From positions 434,001-498,000 of the forward strand of contig NZ_CP045529.1 of assembly GCF_009429125.1 (NCBI RefSeq): a stretch of 64,000 nt of DNA. Reading direction: 5' to 3'. The stretch is from Luteimicrobium xylanilyticum (GTDB lineage: Bacteria > Actinomycetota > Actinomycetes > Actinomycetales > Cellulomonadaceae). Below are positions 17,647 through 26,809 of this stretch, one piece after another; position 1 is the stretch's first letter; each line of letters begins with the position of its first letter. The notes beneath the pieces were generated by a model. The model was not told the DNA's origin, did not search any database, and worked only from the letters and a program-made list of their open reading frames with translations. Position numbers and translations under genes: made by a program.

Positions 17647-19098
17647 TCAGGAGCGCTCGGAGGAACTCTCCCGGTACTGCGGGTCTCGGGAACCGGACGT
17701 TCGGGTCATCCCGCGTCGAGCGTGGCGTCCCAGGAGGATCAGCGAGCCCACGGCCAGCGCCAGGACGAGCACGTTCCGGACCGCCTCGAGGATCGTGTCG
17801 AGCGGCCGGGCCCCGAGGAAGTCGTTGTAGTGGTCGGGGAAGAGCCGGTGCGTGAGGAGCGCGACCACGAGCAGCGCCACCGCGAACGTCTCCCACGCAC
17901 GTGCGCCCGCCTGGTGCAGACCGGCCGGCCCGCGGCGGCCCGGCCACCATGCCGGCTCGGGGAGCGCCGTGAGCGCCACCGCGAGCGGCGGCGCGAACCA
18001 TGCGACGTACTGGGGGGACCCGACCTTGTCGAACGCGAACAGCACCAACGTCAGCGCCAGGGTCGACAGCAGCACCAGCTCGAGCTGCGGCGTCCGGCGC
18101 TCGACGGCGTCCGGCACGTCGCGACGCAACCGCACCGCCGCGCGCCACGTCACCACGGTCGCGAGCGCGACCGCCGCGAGCAGCAGCACGTCGAGCGCCT
18201 GCGCGAACCACGCCGTCCCGGGCCCGGTGATCTCGAGGACGTTGAGGGGCTGGTTGTAGAACACGTGGTACGCGTGGTCCCAGAGCCGGGCGAGCGAGAA
18301 CGGTGTCGCAGCCCCGGACTCGACCTGGAGACCGCGCGAGTCCTGCGTGCCCCAGAAGCCCAGCACGCGCGACCCGGCTCCGCCGAGCTCGGCGAGCCCC
18401 ACGACGACGGCCGTCACCGCGACCGCGGGCAGCACCACGCGCCGCCACGGGCGCCTCACGGTGAGGGCGAGCGGGATCAGCACGGCGCCGGGCGCGATCT
18501 TGACCCACGCCCCCGCCGCCGCGACCGCGCTGGCGGTGCCGGGGCGCCCCTCGGGGTGCCGCGCCGACGGGATCAGCTGGGCGAGCGCGATCACCGTCAG
18601 CGCGGCGGAGATGCCGTCGAGCCGCACGAGCGTGATCGGACCGAGGAACAGCAGGAAGACGAGCCACCACCACGCCCCGAGCGTCCGGCCGCGACCCGCG
18701 TGCAGGAGCGAACCCAGGGCGAGCCCGTCGAGCACCGCGACCAGGACCATGAACAGGTACCGGTAAGCCTCGGCGTCGACCGACACGAGCCCGGGCAGGG
18801 TCACCGGGACGAGCGCGCCGATCGGGTACACCCACGAGATGTCGAGGACCGGCCACACGCCGTCCTGCACGCCGCCCGCCGCCCACTGCCGGTACAGCTC
18901 CGGGTCCCCGAACAGCGCCTGGGCGTGATGGCTCGCCTCCCAGAACAGCACCGCGTGCACGACGACGAACGCCACCCACACGCCGACTCGCCCCGTCGCG
19001 GCATGCAACCACGGGCGGGCGCCGCCCGGACCGGACGGCGCTGCCGGTCGGGGTTCGGGACGGGAGCCCGCGGAGTCGGTCGACGCGGGCTCGCTCAT
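17647..19098 (-). CDS. Multi-pass membrane glycosyltransferase (GT87/DUF2029-like)
   Basis: 483 residues from the ATG at 19098. It has a cytosolic Pro/Gly-rich N-terminus of about 30 residues and then about ten hydrophobic segments. The first loop carries DPELYRQWAAGGVQDGVWPV, with acidic and aromatic residues typical of GT-C polyprenol-phosphate-mannose-dependent transferases. WVKIAPGAVLIPLAL and FDKVGSPQYVAWFAPP are conserved blocks of the DUF2029/GT87 group. Such enzymes add mannose or arabinose to lipid-linked glycans in actinobacteria. It precedes the acyl-CoA ligase. Confidence 0.75.
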   Translation of the reverse strand: MSEPASTDSAGSRPEPRPAAPSGPGGARPWLHAATGRVGVWVAFVVVHAVLFWEASHHAQALFGDPELYRQWAAGGVQDGVWPVLDISWVYPIGALVPVTLPGLVSVDAEAYRYLFMVLVAVLDGLALGSLLHAGRGRTLGAWWWLVFLLFLGPITLVRLDGISAALTVIALAQLIPSARHPEGRPGTASAVAAAGAWVKIAPGAVLIPLALTVRRPWRRVVLPAVAVTAVVVGLAELGGAGSRVLGFWGTQDSRGLQVESGAATPFSLARLWDHAYHVFYNQPLNVLEITGPGTAWFAQALDVLLLAAVALATVVTWRAAVRLRRDVPDAVERRTPQLELVLLSTLALTLVLFAFDKVGSPQYVAWFAPPLAVALTALPEPAWWPGRRGPAGLHQAGARAWETFAVALLVVALLTHRLFPDHYNDFLGARPLDTILEAVRNVLVLALAVGSLILLGRHARRGMTRTSGSRDPQYRESSSERS

Positions 19099-19227
19099 GG
19101 CGCACCACCCTAACGGCGGCCCCTGGGGGATCGGCGCGGGCCGACGACGGCGCGCCGGGAGCGGGACGCGCGGGGACGTCGTCGGCGGCCGGGCGAGCGT
19201 GGGTGACCCTGCGGCAGAGTAGGACGT

Positions 19228-20163
19228 ATGACGGATCACCCCTTTCAGCTCCGCGTGTTCACCGAGCCCCAGCAGGGCGCCACCTACGACGACCTGCTCG
19301 CCGTCGCGCAGGCGACCGAGCGGCTCGGGTTCGACGCGTTCTTCCGCTCCGACCACTACCTCGCGATGGGCACCGACGGTCTCCCCGGCCCGACCGACGC
19401 CTGGACGACGCTCGCCGGCCTCGCGCGTGACACCGAGCGCATCCGGCTCGGCACGCTCGTCTCGCCCGTGACGTTCCGCTATCCCGGGGTCCTCGCGATC
19501 CAGGTCGCCCAGGTCGACCAGATGTCCGGCGGACGCGTCGAGCTGGGGCTCGGCGCGGGCTGGTTCGAGCGCGAGCACGCCGCGTACGGCATCCCGTACC
19601 CCAAGAACCGCATGGACCACCTCACCGAGCAGCTCGAGATCGTCACGGGACTGTGGTCGACGCCGCTCGGGGACTCCTACTCGTTCGACGGCGACCTCTA
19701 CCACGTCGTCGACTCGCCGGCCCTGCCCAAGCCCGTGCAGCCGCGCATCCCCGTGATCGTCGGGGGCAGCGGGCCCAAGCGGACCCCGGCGCTCGCGGCC
19801 CGGTTCGCGTCGGAATACAACGCGTCGTTCCCGGAGCTCGACGACATCCCGACGCTGTTCGGGCGCGTGCGCGAGGCGTGCGAGGCGGTCGGACGCGACG
19901 CCGACGAGCTGCGGTACTCGGCGGCGCTCGTCCTGTGCGTGGGCGCTGACGAGGCCGAGTTCCGCCGTCGGGCCGCAGCGATCGGGCGCGAGCCCGACGA
20001 GCTGCGCGAGCACGGCATCGCGGGGACGGTCGACGAGGCGGTCGAGGTGATCGAGCGGGTGCGGGCCGCGGGCGCGAGCCGGCTGTACCTGCAGACCCTC
20101 GACCTGCAGGACCTCGACCACCTCGACCTGGTCGCGCGCGAGGTGGTGCCCCGCTTGTCCTGA
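19228..20163 (+). CDS. LLM-class F420-dependent oxidoreductase
   Basis: 311 residues from ATG 19228. The luciferase-like barrel is evident: ERLGFDAFFRSDHYL, RIRLGTLVSPVTFRYPGVLA, QMSGGRVELGLGAGWFEREHAAYGIPY and PRIPVIVGGSGPKRTPALAARFASEYN. The AGW-x-E-x-E block and the GG-x-G-x-K phosphate loop favour coenzyme F420 over FMN, as in many mycobacterial enzymes of this class. The substrate is unknown. It is divergent from the glycosyltransferase. Confidence 0.88.
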   Translation: MTDHPFQLRVFTEPQQGATYDDLLAVAQATERLGFDAFFRSDHYLAMGTDGLPGPTDAWTTLAGLARDTERIRLGTLVSPVTFRYPGVLAIQVAQVDQMSGGRVELGLGAGWFEREHAAYGIPYPKNRMDHLTEQLEIVTGLWSTPLGDSYSFDGDLYHVVDSPALPKPVQPRIPVIVGGSGPKRTPALAARFASEYNASFPELDDIPTLFGRVREACEAVGRDADELRYSAALVLCVGADEAEFRRRAAAIGREPDELREHGIAGTVDEAVEVIERVRAAGASRLYLQTLDLQDLDHLDLVAREVVPRLS

Positions 20164-20200
20164 TCCTGCGCAGCACTCTTCGTACGTCGCGCCGGTCGTG

Positions 20201-20235
20201 CTTGCGTATTTCTTGCGCTTGTCATGATCTTGCGT
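20201..20235. promoter_or_regulatory. Three CTTGCG repeats upstream of the glucanase gene
   Basis: CTTGCGT (20201-20207), CTTGCGC (20212-20218) and CTTGCGT (20229-20235) lie in the same orientation, 128-162 bases before the glucanase start, in an AT-richer patch. Direct repeats in this place suggest binding sites for a transcription factor. No matching regulator is adjacent. Confidence 0.35.
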
Positions 20236-20362
20236 GCTTCTGTCGAAAACCGTACGGTCGGTGGGTTGCAACCCGGGCGTGCCCTGTGGCGTGCCCGGTT
20301 CCTGTCACCCACCGCCCTGCGCCGACGACGACGCGGGCACGACGGACAGAGGAGTCCGACCC

Positions 20363-23245
20363 GTGAACAGAGCACGTAGCGCAACACCCCTGCACGACCC
20401 CGGGTCGCCCGGCGGCGTCCGCCGACTCCGGCGCCTGTGCGGCGTCGGGGTCGGCGTGGCCGTCGTGGGGCTCGTGGGGGCCGGCGTCGCCGCCGTCCCC
20501 GCCCTCACCGCGAACGCCGCGACCGCGGACCAGACGGCGGGGTCGCCGTCGCCGGTCGGCATCCCCGGACGAGGGGCGACCGTCCCGTTCGTCGAGCAGG
20601 AGGCCGAGGACGCCGCCACCAACGGAACCGTGATCGGCCCGGACCGCACCTACGGGCACCTGCCCTCCGAGGCGTCCGGCCGCGAGGCGGTCACGCTCGA
20701 CGCCGTCGGGGAGTACGTCGAGTTCACGCTCACCAAGCCTGCCAACGCCGCGGACTTCCGCTACTCGATCCCCGACAACGCGTCCGGCACCGGGCGCGAC
20801 GCGACGCTCGACCTCGAGGTGAACGGCACCAAGGTCCAGGACCTGCCCGTGACGTCGCGGTACGGCTGGTTCTACGGCGGGTACCCGTTCAGCAACTCCG
20901 TCGGCGACAACCCGCACCACTTCTACGACGAGGTCCGGACGATGTTCTCCTCGACCCTGCCGGTGGGGACGAAGGTCCGTCTCCAGGTGTCGTCGACGGC
21001 CGCATCACCCAGCTTCACGATCGACCTCGGTGACTTCGAGCAGGTCGCGGCGCCGATCGCCCAGCCCGCGGGCTCGCTCAACGTGGTCACCGACTTCGGC
21101 GCCGACCCGACGGGCGCCACCGACGCCACGCAGGCGATCCAGGCCGCCGTGAACGCGGGCGCCGCGCAGGGCAAGACGGTGTACGTCCCGGAGGGCAGGT
21201 TCAAGGTGACGGATCACGTCATCCTCGACAAGGTCACGCTCACGGGCGCCGGGCAGTGGTACAGCGTCCTCACGGGCAACCGGGTCGGCCTCTACGGCAA
21301 GGACGCGTCCGCCGGGGGCAGCCACGACGTGACCGTGTCGAACCTCGCGATCTTCGGGGAGGTCAAGGAGCGCAACGACTCGGACCAGGTCAACGGCTTC
21401 GGCGGCGCGATGAGCGACTCGACGATCGACTCGGTCTGGATCCAGCACACCAAGGTCGGCGCCTGGATGGACGGTCCGATGGACCACCTCACCATCGAGA
21501 ACAGCCGGATCCTCGACCAGACGGCCGACGGCATCAACTTCCACCTCGGCGTCACGAACTCGACCGCGACGAACAACTTCATCCGGAACACCGGTGACGA
21601 CGGCATCGCCGAGTGGGCCGAGCAGCCCGAGCACGACAACACCTTCACGTACAACACGATCGTCGCGCCGGTGCTCGCCAACAACATCGCGATCTACGGC
21701 GGGACCGACATCACCGTGTCGCACAACGTCGTCTCCGACACCGTCACCAACGGCGGCGGTATCCACATCGCCAACCGGTACCCGGGCGTCCAGGGCGCCG
21801 CTGCCATCGGCGGGACGATCACGGCCGACTCGAACACGCTCATCCGGGCCGGGAACTCCGACTACAACTGGCAGTTCGGCGTCGGGGCGATGTGGTTCGA
21901 CGGGCTCAACGAGGCCGTGAACGCCACGATCGACGTGTCGAACACGGACATCATCGACAGCTCGTACGAGGCGATCCAGTTCATCGAGGGCGGCACCAAG
22001 ACCGTCCACTTCACGAACGTCGACATCGACGGGACCGGCACCTTCGCGATCCAGGCGCAGGCGACGTTCGCGGCGACGTTCGAGGGCGTCACGGCCCGGC
22101 ACATCGGATACTCGAACGCGATCTACTCCTGCCAGGGCGCCGTGAACACCGGCATCACGCTGGTCGGCAGCGGCAACACCGGGTGGTACACCGACTCGCC
22201 CTACTGCGGCCCGTGGCCCGCGCCGAACTACGTGTACACCGGCGGCGGCACGACCGACCCGACGGACCCGCCGACCACGCCGACGGACCCCACCGACCCG
22301 CCGACCACCCCGACCGACCCGACGGCCTGCGTGGGCACGGGTGACGTCGCGCGCGGCAAGACGGTCGTCGAGTCGAGCCACGTCCAGACGTACTCGGGGT
22401 CCAACGCCGTCGACGGCGACGCCGCCACCTATTGGGAGAGCGCCAACAACGCGTTCCCGCAGTCGCTCCGCGTCGACCTGTGCGCGCCCGTCGCGCTCAC
22501 GAAGGTCGTGCTCGGGCTCCCAGCGTCGTGGGAGAAGCGGAGCCAGACGCTCAAGCTCGAGGGCTCGTCCGACGGCTCGTCGTGGAGCACCCTGGCCGCG
22601 TCGAAGAGCTACGCGTTCGACCCGGCGTCCGCGTCCGACACGGTCACGATCCCGGTGTCCGGGACGGCGCGCTACGTGCGCGTGACCGTCACGGCCAACA
22701 CCGGCTGGCCGGCGGCGCAGCTCTCGCGGTTCGAGGTCTACGGGACGGCGGACGACGGCGTGACGCCGACCGCGCCGCCGACCGACGACCCGACCGACGA
22801 CCCCACCGCTCCGCCGACCGATCCCACGGGGACGGACCTCGCGCTCGGGAAGACGGTCGCTGCAGGGCACGCGGACGTCTACGTGGCGTCCAACGCCGTC
22901 GACGGCGACGCGAACTCCTACTGGGAGAGCCCCGACGGGGCGTTCCCGCAGTCGATCACGGTCGATCTCGGCGCGTCCAAGAGCGTGTCGCGGCTCGTGC
23001 TGCAGCTTCCGCCGGCCACGGCGTGGGCGGCTCGCACACAGACGCTCTCGGTGCTGGGTAGCACCGACGGCAGCACGTTCCAGACGCTCGAGGCGTCGGC
23101 CGGGTACCGGTTCGACCCGGCGTCGGGCAACACGGTGACGGTCACGTTCCCGGCGTCCGACGCGCGGTACGTGCGCCTCACGTTCACCGGCAACACAGGC
23201 TGGCCGGCCGCGCAGCTCTCGGAGCTGGGGGTCTACGCGAGCTGA
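20363..23245 (+). CDS. Secreted beta-helix glycoside hydrolase, probable GH87 alpha-1,3-glucanase, with two discoidin modules
   Basis: 960 residues from GTG 20363. An Arg-rich signal peptide and hydrophobic core (about 20-50) precede a CBM35-like beta-sandwich (about 70-230, VEQEAEDAA...YVEFTLTKPA). A right-handed beta-helix follows (about 245-620), beginning DFGADPTGATDATQAIQAAV. It contains DGINFHLG and NTGDDGIAEW, whose Asp and paired Asp match the GH87 catalytic residues. After a TDPTDPPTTP linker come two F5/8-type (CBM32-like) modules (about 660-790 and 830-960), each with SNAVDGD-ANSYWES. Alpha-1,3-glucan of fungal walls or dental mutan is the usual GH87 substrate. Mycodextranase-type or other beta-helix activity is the alternative. 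Confidence 0.75.
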   Translation: MNRARSATPLHDPGSPGGVRRLRRLCGVGVGVAVVGLVGAGVAAVPALTANAATADQTAGSPSPVGIPGRGATVPFVEQEAEDAATNGTVIGPDRTYGHLPSEASGREAVTLDAVGEYVEFTLTKPANAADFRYSIPDNASGTGRDATLDLEVNGTKVQDLPVTSRYGWFYGGYPFSNSVGDNPHHFYDEVRTMFSSTLPVGTKVRLQVSSTAASPSFTIDLGDFEQVAAPIAQPAGSLNVVTDFGADPTGATDATQAIQAAVNAGAAQGKTVYVPEGRFKVTDHVILDKVTLTGAGQWYSVLTGNRVGLYGKDASAGGSHDVTVSNLAIFGEVKERNDSDQVNGFGGAMSDSTIDSVWIQHTKVGAWMDGPMDHLTIENSRILDQTADGINFHLGVTNSTATNNFIRNTGDDGIAEWAEQPEHDNTFTYNTIVAPVLANNIAIYGGTDITVSHNVVSDTVTNGGGIHIANRYPGVQGAAAIGGTITADSNTLIRAGNSDYNWQFGVGAMWFDGLNEAVNATIDVSNTDIIDSSYEAIQFIEGGTKTVHFTNVDIDGTGTFAIQAQATFAATFEGVTARHIGYSNAIYSCQGAVNTGITLVGSGNTGWYTDSPYCGPWPAPNYVYTGGGTTDPTDPPTTPTDPTDPPTTPTDPTACVGTGDVARGKTVVESSHVQTYSGSNAVDGDAATYWESANNAFPQSLRVDLCAPVALTKVVLGLPASWEKRSQTLKLEGSSDGSSWSTLAASKSYAFDPASASDTVTIPVSGTARYVRVTVTANTGWPAAQLSRFEVYGTADDGVTPTAPPTDDPTDDPTAPPTDPTGTDLALGKTVAAGHADVYVASNAVDGDANSYWESPDGAFPQSITVDLGASKSVSRLVLQLPPATAWAARTQTLSVLGSTDGSTFQTLEASAGYRFDPASGNTVTVTFPASDARYVRLTFTGNTGWPAAQLSELGVYAS

Positions 23246-23255
23246 GGGACCGAGT

Positions 23256-23359
23256 TGTCAGGCGCTCGCCGCTCTCGAGACCGGCGAGCGCCTGACAGCG
23301 CTGGCGGCAAGAAGCGTTGTCAGGCGCTCGGCGGACCAGGGTCCGGCGATCGCCTGACA
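23256..23359. repeat. Twin tandem hairpins between convergent genes
   Basis: Hairpin A pairs 23256-23271 with 23282-23297 (16 bp, perfect). Hairpin B pairs 23318-23334 with 23343-23359 (17 bp, two mismatches). The outer arms are shared: both start TGTCAGGCGCTCG and both end CGCCTGACA, so the second is a diverged copy of the first 62 bases away. They fill the gap between the glucanase stop (23245) and the GNAT stop (23371), where they may act as a bidirectional terminator. Confidence 0.75.
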
Positions 23360-23370
23360 CGTTCCGGGTG

Positions 23371-23997
23371 TCAGGAGAGGCGGAGCCCGTAGACGAGGCC
23401 CGGCGCCTGCGCGACGCGGCGGAACCCGACGTGCTCGTAGAAGCCCTGCGCGTTGACGTTGTCGGCGGCGACGCCGAGGTGCACGCCGGCCACCCCGCGC
23501 GAGCGCAGCGCGTCGAGCAGGGTCTCGATGAGGCGCCGCCCGTTGCCGCCTCCCTGGGCTTCCGGGAGGAGGTCGACGTGCAGGTGCGCGGGGTAGTCGG
23601 CGAGCAGCTCGGCCGGGGCGCGCGGCGGCTCGTGGATCAGCCCGACGACGCCCGCGTCCGGGCTGCCCTCGGGGAACGTGCCGCGCGGGTACCGACGGCG
23701 CAGACCCGGCCACCAGGACCGCTCGAGCTCCTCCTCGAACGCCGCGGTGTCCGCCGCGCCCAGGACGTACCCGACGACCCCGCCCGGGCCGCCGTCGAGC
23801 ACGAACGCGAGGTCGGGTGCGAAGCGCAGGTACGGGCCGGCGTAGACCTCGCCGAGGAGGCGCGGGTCCGCGAACTGGTCGGTGGCGTCCGCGCCGGACG
23901 CTCCGGTGCGCAGGCAGACGTCGTAGATCCGGTCGACCTCGGTGTCGTCGTCAGCGCGCGCGGGACGGATCGGGAGGGGCTGGACGGGCGTGGTCAC
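23371..23997 (-). CDS. GNAT-family N-acetyltransferase
   Basis: 208 residues from ATG 23997. The acetyl-CoA site is seen as HLHVDLLPEAQGGGNGRRLIETLL (about 137-160, the R/Q-x-x-G-x-G/A loop), followed by GVHLGVAADNVNAQGFYEHVGF, which is typical of the GNAT fold's last strands. The N-terminus IRPARADDDTEVDRIYDVCLRTG is the usual first motif. Similar proteins are annotated as O-GlcNAcase C-terminal-like acetyltransferases, but the acceptor is unknown. Confidence 0.85.
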   Translation of the reverse strand: MTTPVQPLPIRPARADDDTEVDRIYDVCLRTGASGADATDQFADPRLLGEVYAGPYLRFAPDLAFVLDGGPGGVVGYVLGAADTAAFEEELERSWWPGLRRRYPRGTFPEGSPDAGVVGLIHEPPRAPAELLADYPAHLHVDLLPEAQGGGNGRRLIETLLDALRSRGVAGVHLGVAADNVNAQGFYEHVGFRRVAQAPGLVYGLRLS

Positions 23998-24037
23998 CCG
24001 GTGAACCTACCGGTCGGAACCGGCCCGCCCGAACGGG

Positions 24038-24679
24038 TCACTTGCCCGACGACGTCTTCGTCGCCTTCGGCGCGGGCAGCAGCGGCTTGACCTTGGCGAG
24101 CGCGACGCAGTCCGGCGCGGAGGCCATCGCCTTCTTCGCGTTGAGGTGCACGTCCTTGGTCGCGAGCAGCACGTGCGCCTCGGACCCCAGCACGACGTCG
24201 ACCGACCTGTCCTTACGGGTGTCGAGCGCGAGCTTGGCGTCCTTGAACTGCGCGGCGACCGTGTACGCCTGCGCGAGGCCCTTCGGGCCGAAGACGATGC
24301 GTGGCGCCGCGACGTCGACCGTGCTGTTGCCCACCTTCTTCACGGTGAACCCGCGCTCCACCATCGCGTCGGACGTGCTGCGCGCGAGCCCCGGCTGACC
24401 GGACGCGTTGTAGACGTTGACGGTGACCTTCGCGTACTGGACGGGCTTGGTGCCCTTCGCGAGGCACGGGGTCGCGGTCGTCATGGCGTCGTCGGTGACG
24501 CTCGGGGTGGAGATGGGCTTGCTGATCGGGGAGCTGATCGCGCCGGTGATGATCCCCGCCGCGCCGACGCCGACGAGTGCGAGGGCCGCGATGAGCACGC
24601 CGAAGACGACGGCCTGGCGCTCGTGCATGTGGCGGCGCCGCAGCTCGCGCGGGGTCGGGGGTTGGTGCTGGTTCGCCAC
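24038..24679 (-). CDS. Membrane-anchored LytR C-terminal-domain protein
   Basis: 213 residues. After a basic cytosolic N-terminus (about 1-22) there is one membrane helix (about 23-47, VVFGVLIAALALVGVGAAGII) and an extracellular LytR_C domain (about 80-175) with the typical VTVNVYNASGQPGLARSTSDAMVERGFTV. This domain occurs at the end of LCP enzymes and alone in envelope proteins such as mycobacterial Cei. The C-terminus is Lys/Thr/Ser-rich. It lies downstream of the 98-residue conserved protein on the same strand, a pairing seen in other actinobacteria. Confidence 0.82.
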   Translation of the reverse strand: MANQHQPPTPRELRRRHMHERQAVVFGVLIAALALVGVGAAGIITGAISSPISKPISTPSVTDDAMTTATPCLAKGTKPVQYAKVTVNVYNASGQPGLARSTSDAMVERGFTVKKVGNSTVDVAAPRIVFGPKGLAQAYTVAAQFKDAKLALDTRKDRSVDVVLGSEAHVLLATKDVHLNAKKAMASAPDCVALAKVKPLLPAPKATKTSSGK

Positions 24680-24742
24680 GCGAAGAGCCTACGAGGTCGG
24701 GACGGTGGGGGCCCGTCAGGCGCGGCGTCGGTGCACGAATCG

Positions 24743-25039
24743 TTACGTGAGAACCAGAACCCGGGCGTGCAGCGCCGGCCGCTGCTGGAGGGCGGCGCGG
24801 ACCGCGCGGTGCAGGCCGTCCTCGAGGTAGAGGACGCCCTTGTACTCGACGACGTGCGCGAACAGGTCGCCGTAGAACGTCGAGTCCTCCGACAGGAGGT
24901 TGTCGAGGTTGAGCGTGCGCTTGGTGGTGACGAGCTCGTCGAGCCGGACCATGCGCGGTGGCACGTCCGCCCAGTCCTTGGGCGTGACCTTGCCGTGGTC
25001 CGGGTAGGGTCGACCGTCTCCCACGGCTTTGAAGATCAT
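24743..25039 (-). CDS. Conserved 98-residue actinobacterial protein (VapB/ParB-like annotation)
   Basis: The sequence starts MIFKAVGDGRPYPDHG and carries RMVRLDELVTTKRTLNLDNLL, DSTFYGDLFAHVV and LEDGLHRAVRAALQQR. Orthologues occur widely in actinobacteria and are often labelled VapB-family antitoxins, but no toxin gene is adjacent here. The DGLHRAVRA block instead recalls the DGHHR motif of ParB/sulfiredoxin-like folds. Its role is unknown. It is followed after 63 bases by the LytR_C protein. Confidence 0.65.
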   Translation of the reverse strand: MIFKAVGDGRPYPDHGKVTPKDWADVPPRMVRLDELVTTKRTLNLDNLLSEDSTFYGDLFAHVVEYKGVLYLEDGLHRAVRAALQQRPALHARVLVLT

Positions 25040-25123
25040 GGGCGGAAGTCTACGAAACGACCTGCGGGTCGCCCGTGAAGATGCGGTGAGCGTGCTGCAC
25101 GGCGGGGCCCACGACCGCTGCCG

Positions 25124-26809
25124 TCAGACGGCGGGGACGTCGCGCCGTCGGAGGCCGAGCGCGCCCACGAACCGTGCGTAGGCGAGCGCGTAGAACGCCG
25201 CCGCGACGAGGGTGAGGACCACGAGAGGCAGGGGCTCCGCGTGCTCGAGCGGGACGCGCGGCGTGTGCGTGAAGGGGGAGAGGTCGACCACCCACTGCGG
25301 CAGGTCGAGCGCGTCCCCGAGCAGCTCGAGCAGCAGGATCGCCGTGATCACGCCCCAGCCGACCGCGACGAAGCGGGGCCACCACGCGTAGCACGCGACC
25401 ACGATCCCGCCCACGACGAGCGCGGCCGGCACCTGGGCGGCAGCGCCGCCGACGGCGTCGGCGAACGCGGTGCCCCAGGCCCCGCCGGTGAGTGCGTGGC
25501 CGAGTCCCATGAGGACGCCCGCGGCGGTCAGGATCACGACGGCGCCCACCACCGAGACGAGCACGGCCACCCCGAGGTACCGGGCGCGGGTGACCCCGGT
25601 GGCGAGCTGGACCTCGGTGCGCCCCGACGCCTCCTCGGCGCGGAGCTGCGTCGCGTACGTGACGGTCCAGGCCGCCGCCGCGATGCCGACCCAGCCGAGG
25701 ACGAGGGCTGTCATGACGTCCTGCAGCCGGCCGGTGCCGCCGAGCTGCTCGATGAGCTTCGCGGCGTCCGCGTTGCCGCCGACCAGGTCGTCGGCGGAGC
25801 TGAGGATCAGTCCGAGCAGGAAGCAGTACGCGCCCGCGGCGTAGGCCCACGACGCGAGCGACACGCCCTGCAGCCGGCGGGTCAGGGCGAGGGGCGAGTC
25901 GAGGTGGGGTGCGTCCGCGGGGCCGGGGCGCGGCTGGACGATGCCGGCGCCGACGTCGCGCCCGACGGCGAGCCGCGCGGCCACGCCGAGGCAGGCCACG
26001 GCGAGCGCGAGGCTCAGGAGCGCGGGAGCGTACGAGTTCGCGCCGAACGGGTCCATCTCCTCGGCCCATCCGACGGGTGAGAGCCAGCGCAACCACCCGA
26101 GCCCGTCCCGGACGTCCCCGACGCCGCGCAGCGCGTACCCCGCGACGAGGACGAGCACTGCGATCGTGTTGGCCGTGCGCGAGAGCGTGGCCACCTGCGC
26201 GCCGACCGCGCCCAGGCCCGCACCGGCGAGGCCCGTCGCGAGGTACTGCACCCCGACGGCGAGCACGCCCGCGCCGTCGCCGGGAGCCTCCGCGACGGAG
26301 GCGAGCGCGCCCGCCATCCCGGCGGCCGTGACGATGCTGAGGATCGTCGCGACGACCGCGCCGGCGGCGAGGGGGGCGAGCGCGCCGACGGGAGCCGCCC
26401 GCACGAGCTCGAGCCGCTCGGCCTCCTCCTCCTTGCGGGTGTGCCGCACCACGGTCATCGCCGCCAGGATGCCCACGACGACGAGCATGAAGAGGCCGAT
26501 GCGCCACTGGCTCATGCTCGCGACCGACTGGGTGTGGCGCAGCGGGCCGAGCAGGACGCGGAACGCGGCGTTGGTCCCGAGCGTCGCCGCGGCGTCGTCG
26601 CGGTCGGCCTGCGTCCCGTACGCGGTGCTCACCGAGGAGATGGTCACGAAGAACGTGGCGACGAGCACGACGACCGTCACCGGCAGCGTGATGCGCTCTC
26701 GGCGCAGCGCGAGCCGCAGCAGCATCCCTGTGCCGGCCAGGGGGCGCCCCGGCCAGACGCTCGCGCGGGCCTTCCGCGTGGCGGGGGCGGGGGCGGCGGT
26801 CGTCGTCAT
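25124..26809 (-). CDS. ABC-2-type exporter permease, duplicated
   Basis: 561 residues from the ATG at 26809, which overlaps the ATPase stop by four bases. About twelve hydrophobic segments form two six-helix halves, each with a large loop after the first helix, as in the polyketide-antibiotic exporter permeases of actinobacteria. RHTRKEEEAERLELVRAAPVG and AEEASGRTEVQLATGVTR are the coupling-loop repeats, one in each half. It pairs with the ATPase below; export of a drug or lipid is the usual role, and the substrate is not predictable. Confidence 0.85.
   Translation of the reverse strand: MTTTAAPAPATRKARASVWPGRPLAGTGMLLRLALRRERITLPVTVVVLVATFFVTISSVSTAYGTQADRDDAAATLGTNAAFRVLLGPLRHTQSVASMSQWRIGLFMLVVVGILAAMTVVRHTRKEEEAERLELVRAAPVGALAPLAAGAVVATILSIVTAAGMAGALASVAEAPGDGAGVLAVGVQYLATGLAGAGLGAVGAQVATLSRTANTIAVLVLVAGYALRGVGDVRDGLGWLRWLSPVGWAEEMDPFGANSYAPALLSLALAVACLGVAARLAVGRDVGAGIVQPRPGPADAPHLDSPLALTRRLQGVSLASWAYAAGAYCFLLGLILSSADDLVGGNADAAKLIEQLGGTGRLQDVMTALVLGWVGIAAAAWTVTYATQLRAEEASGRTEVQLATGVTRARYLGVAVLVSVVGAVVILTAAGVLMGLGHALTGGAWGTAFADAVGGAAAQVPAALVVGGIVVACYAWWPRFVAVGWGVITAILLLELLGDALDLPQWVVDLSPFTHTPRVPLEHAEPLPLVVLTLVAAAFYALAYARFVGALGLRRRDVPAV

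Noticed and set aside
15934-19113. Open plus-strand frame of about 1059 codons
   Set aside because: Lies antisense to the acyl-CoA ligase and glycosyltransferase genes, which have clear motifs; its product is His/Arg-rich noise.
24743-25039. VapB antitoxin with a missing toxin
   Set aside because: The common annotation is doubtful: the protein is conserved without a PIN partner and lacks an AbrB-type or ribbon-helix-helix start.
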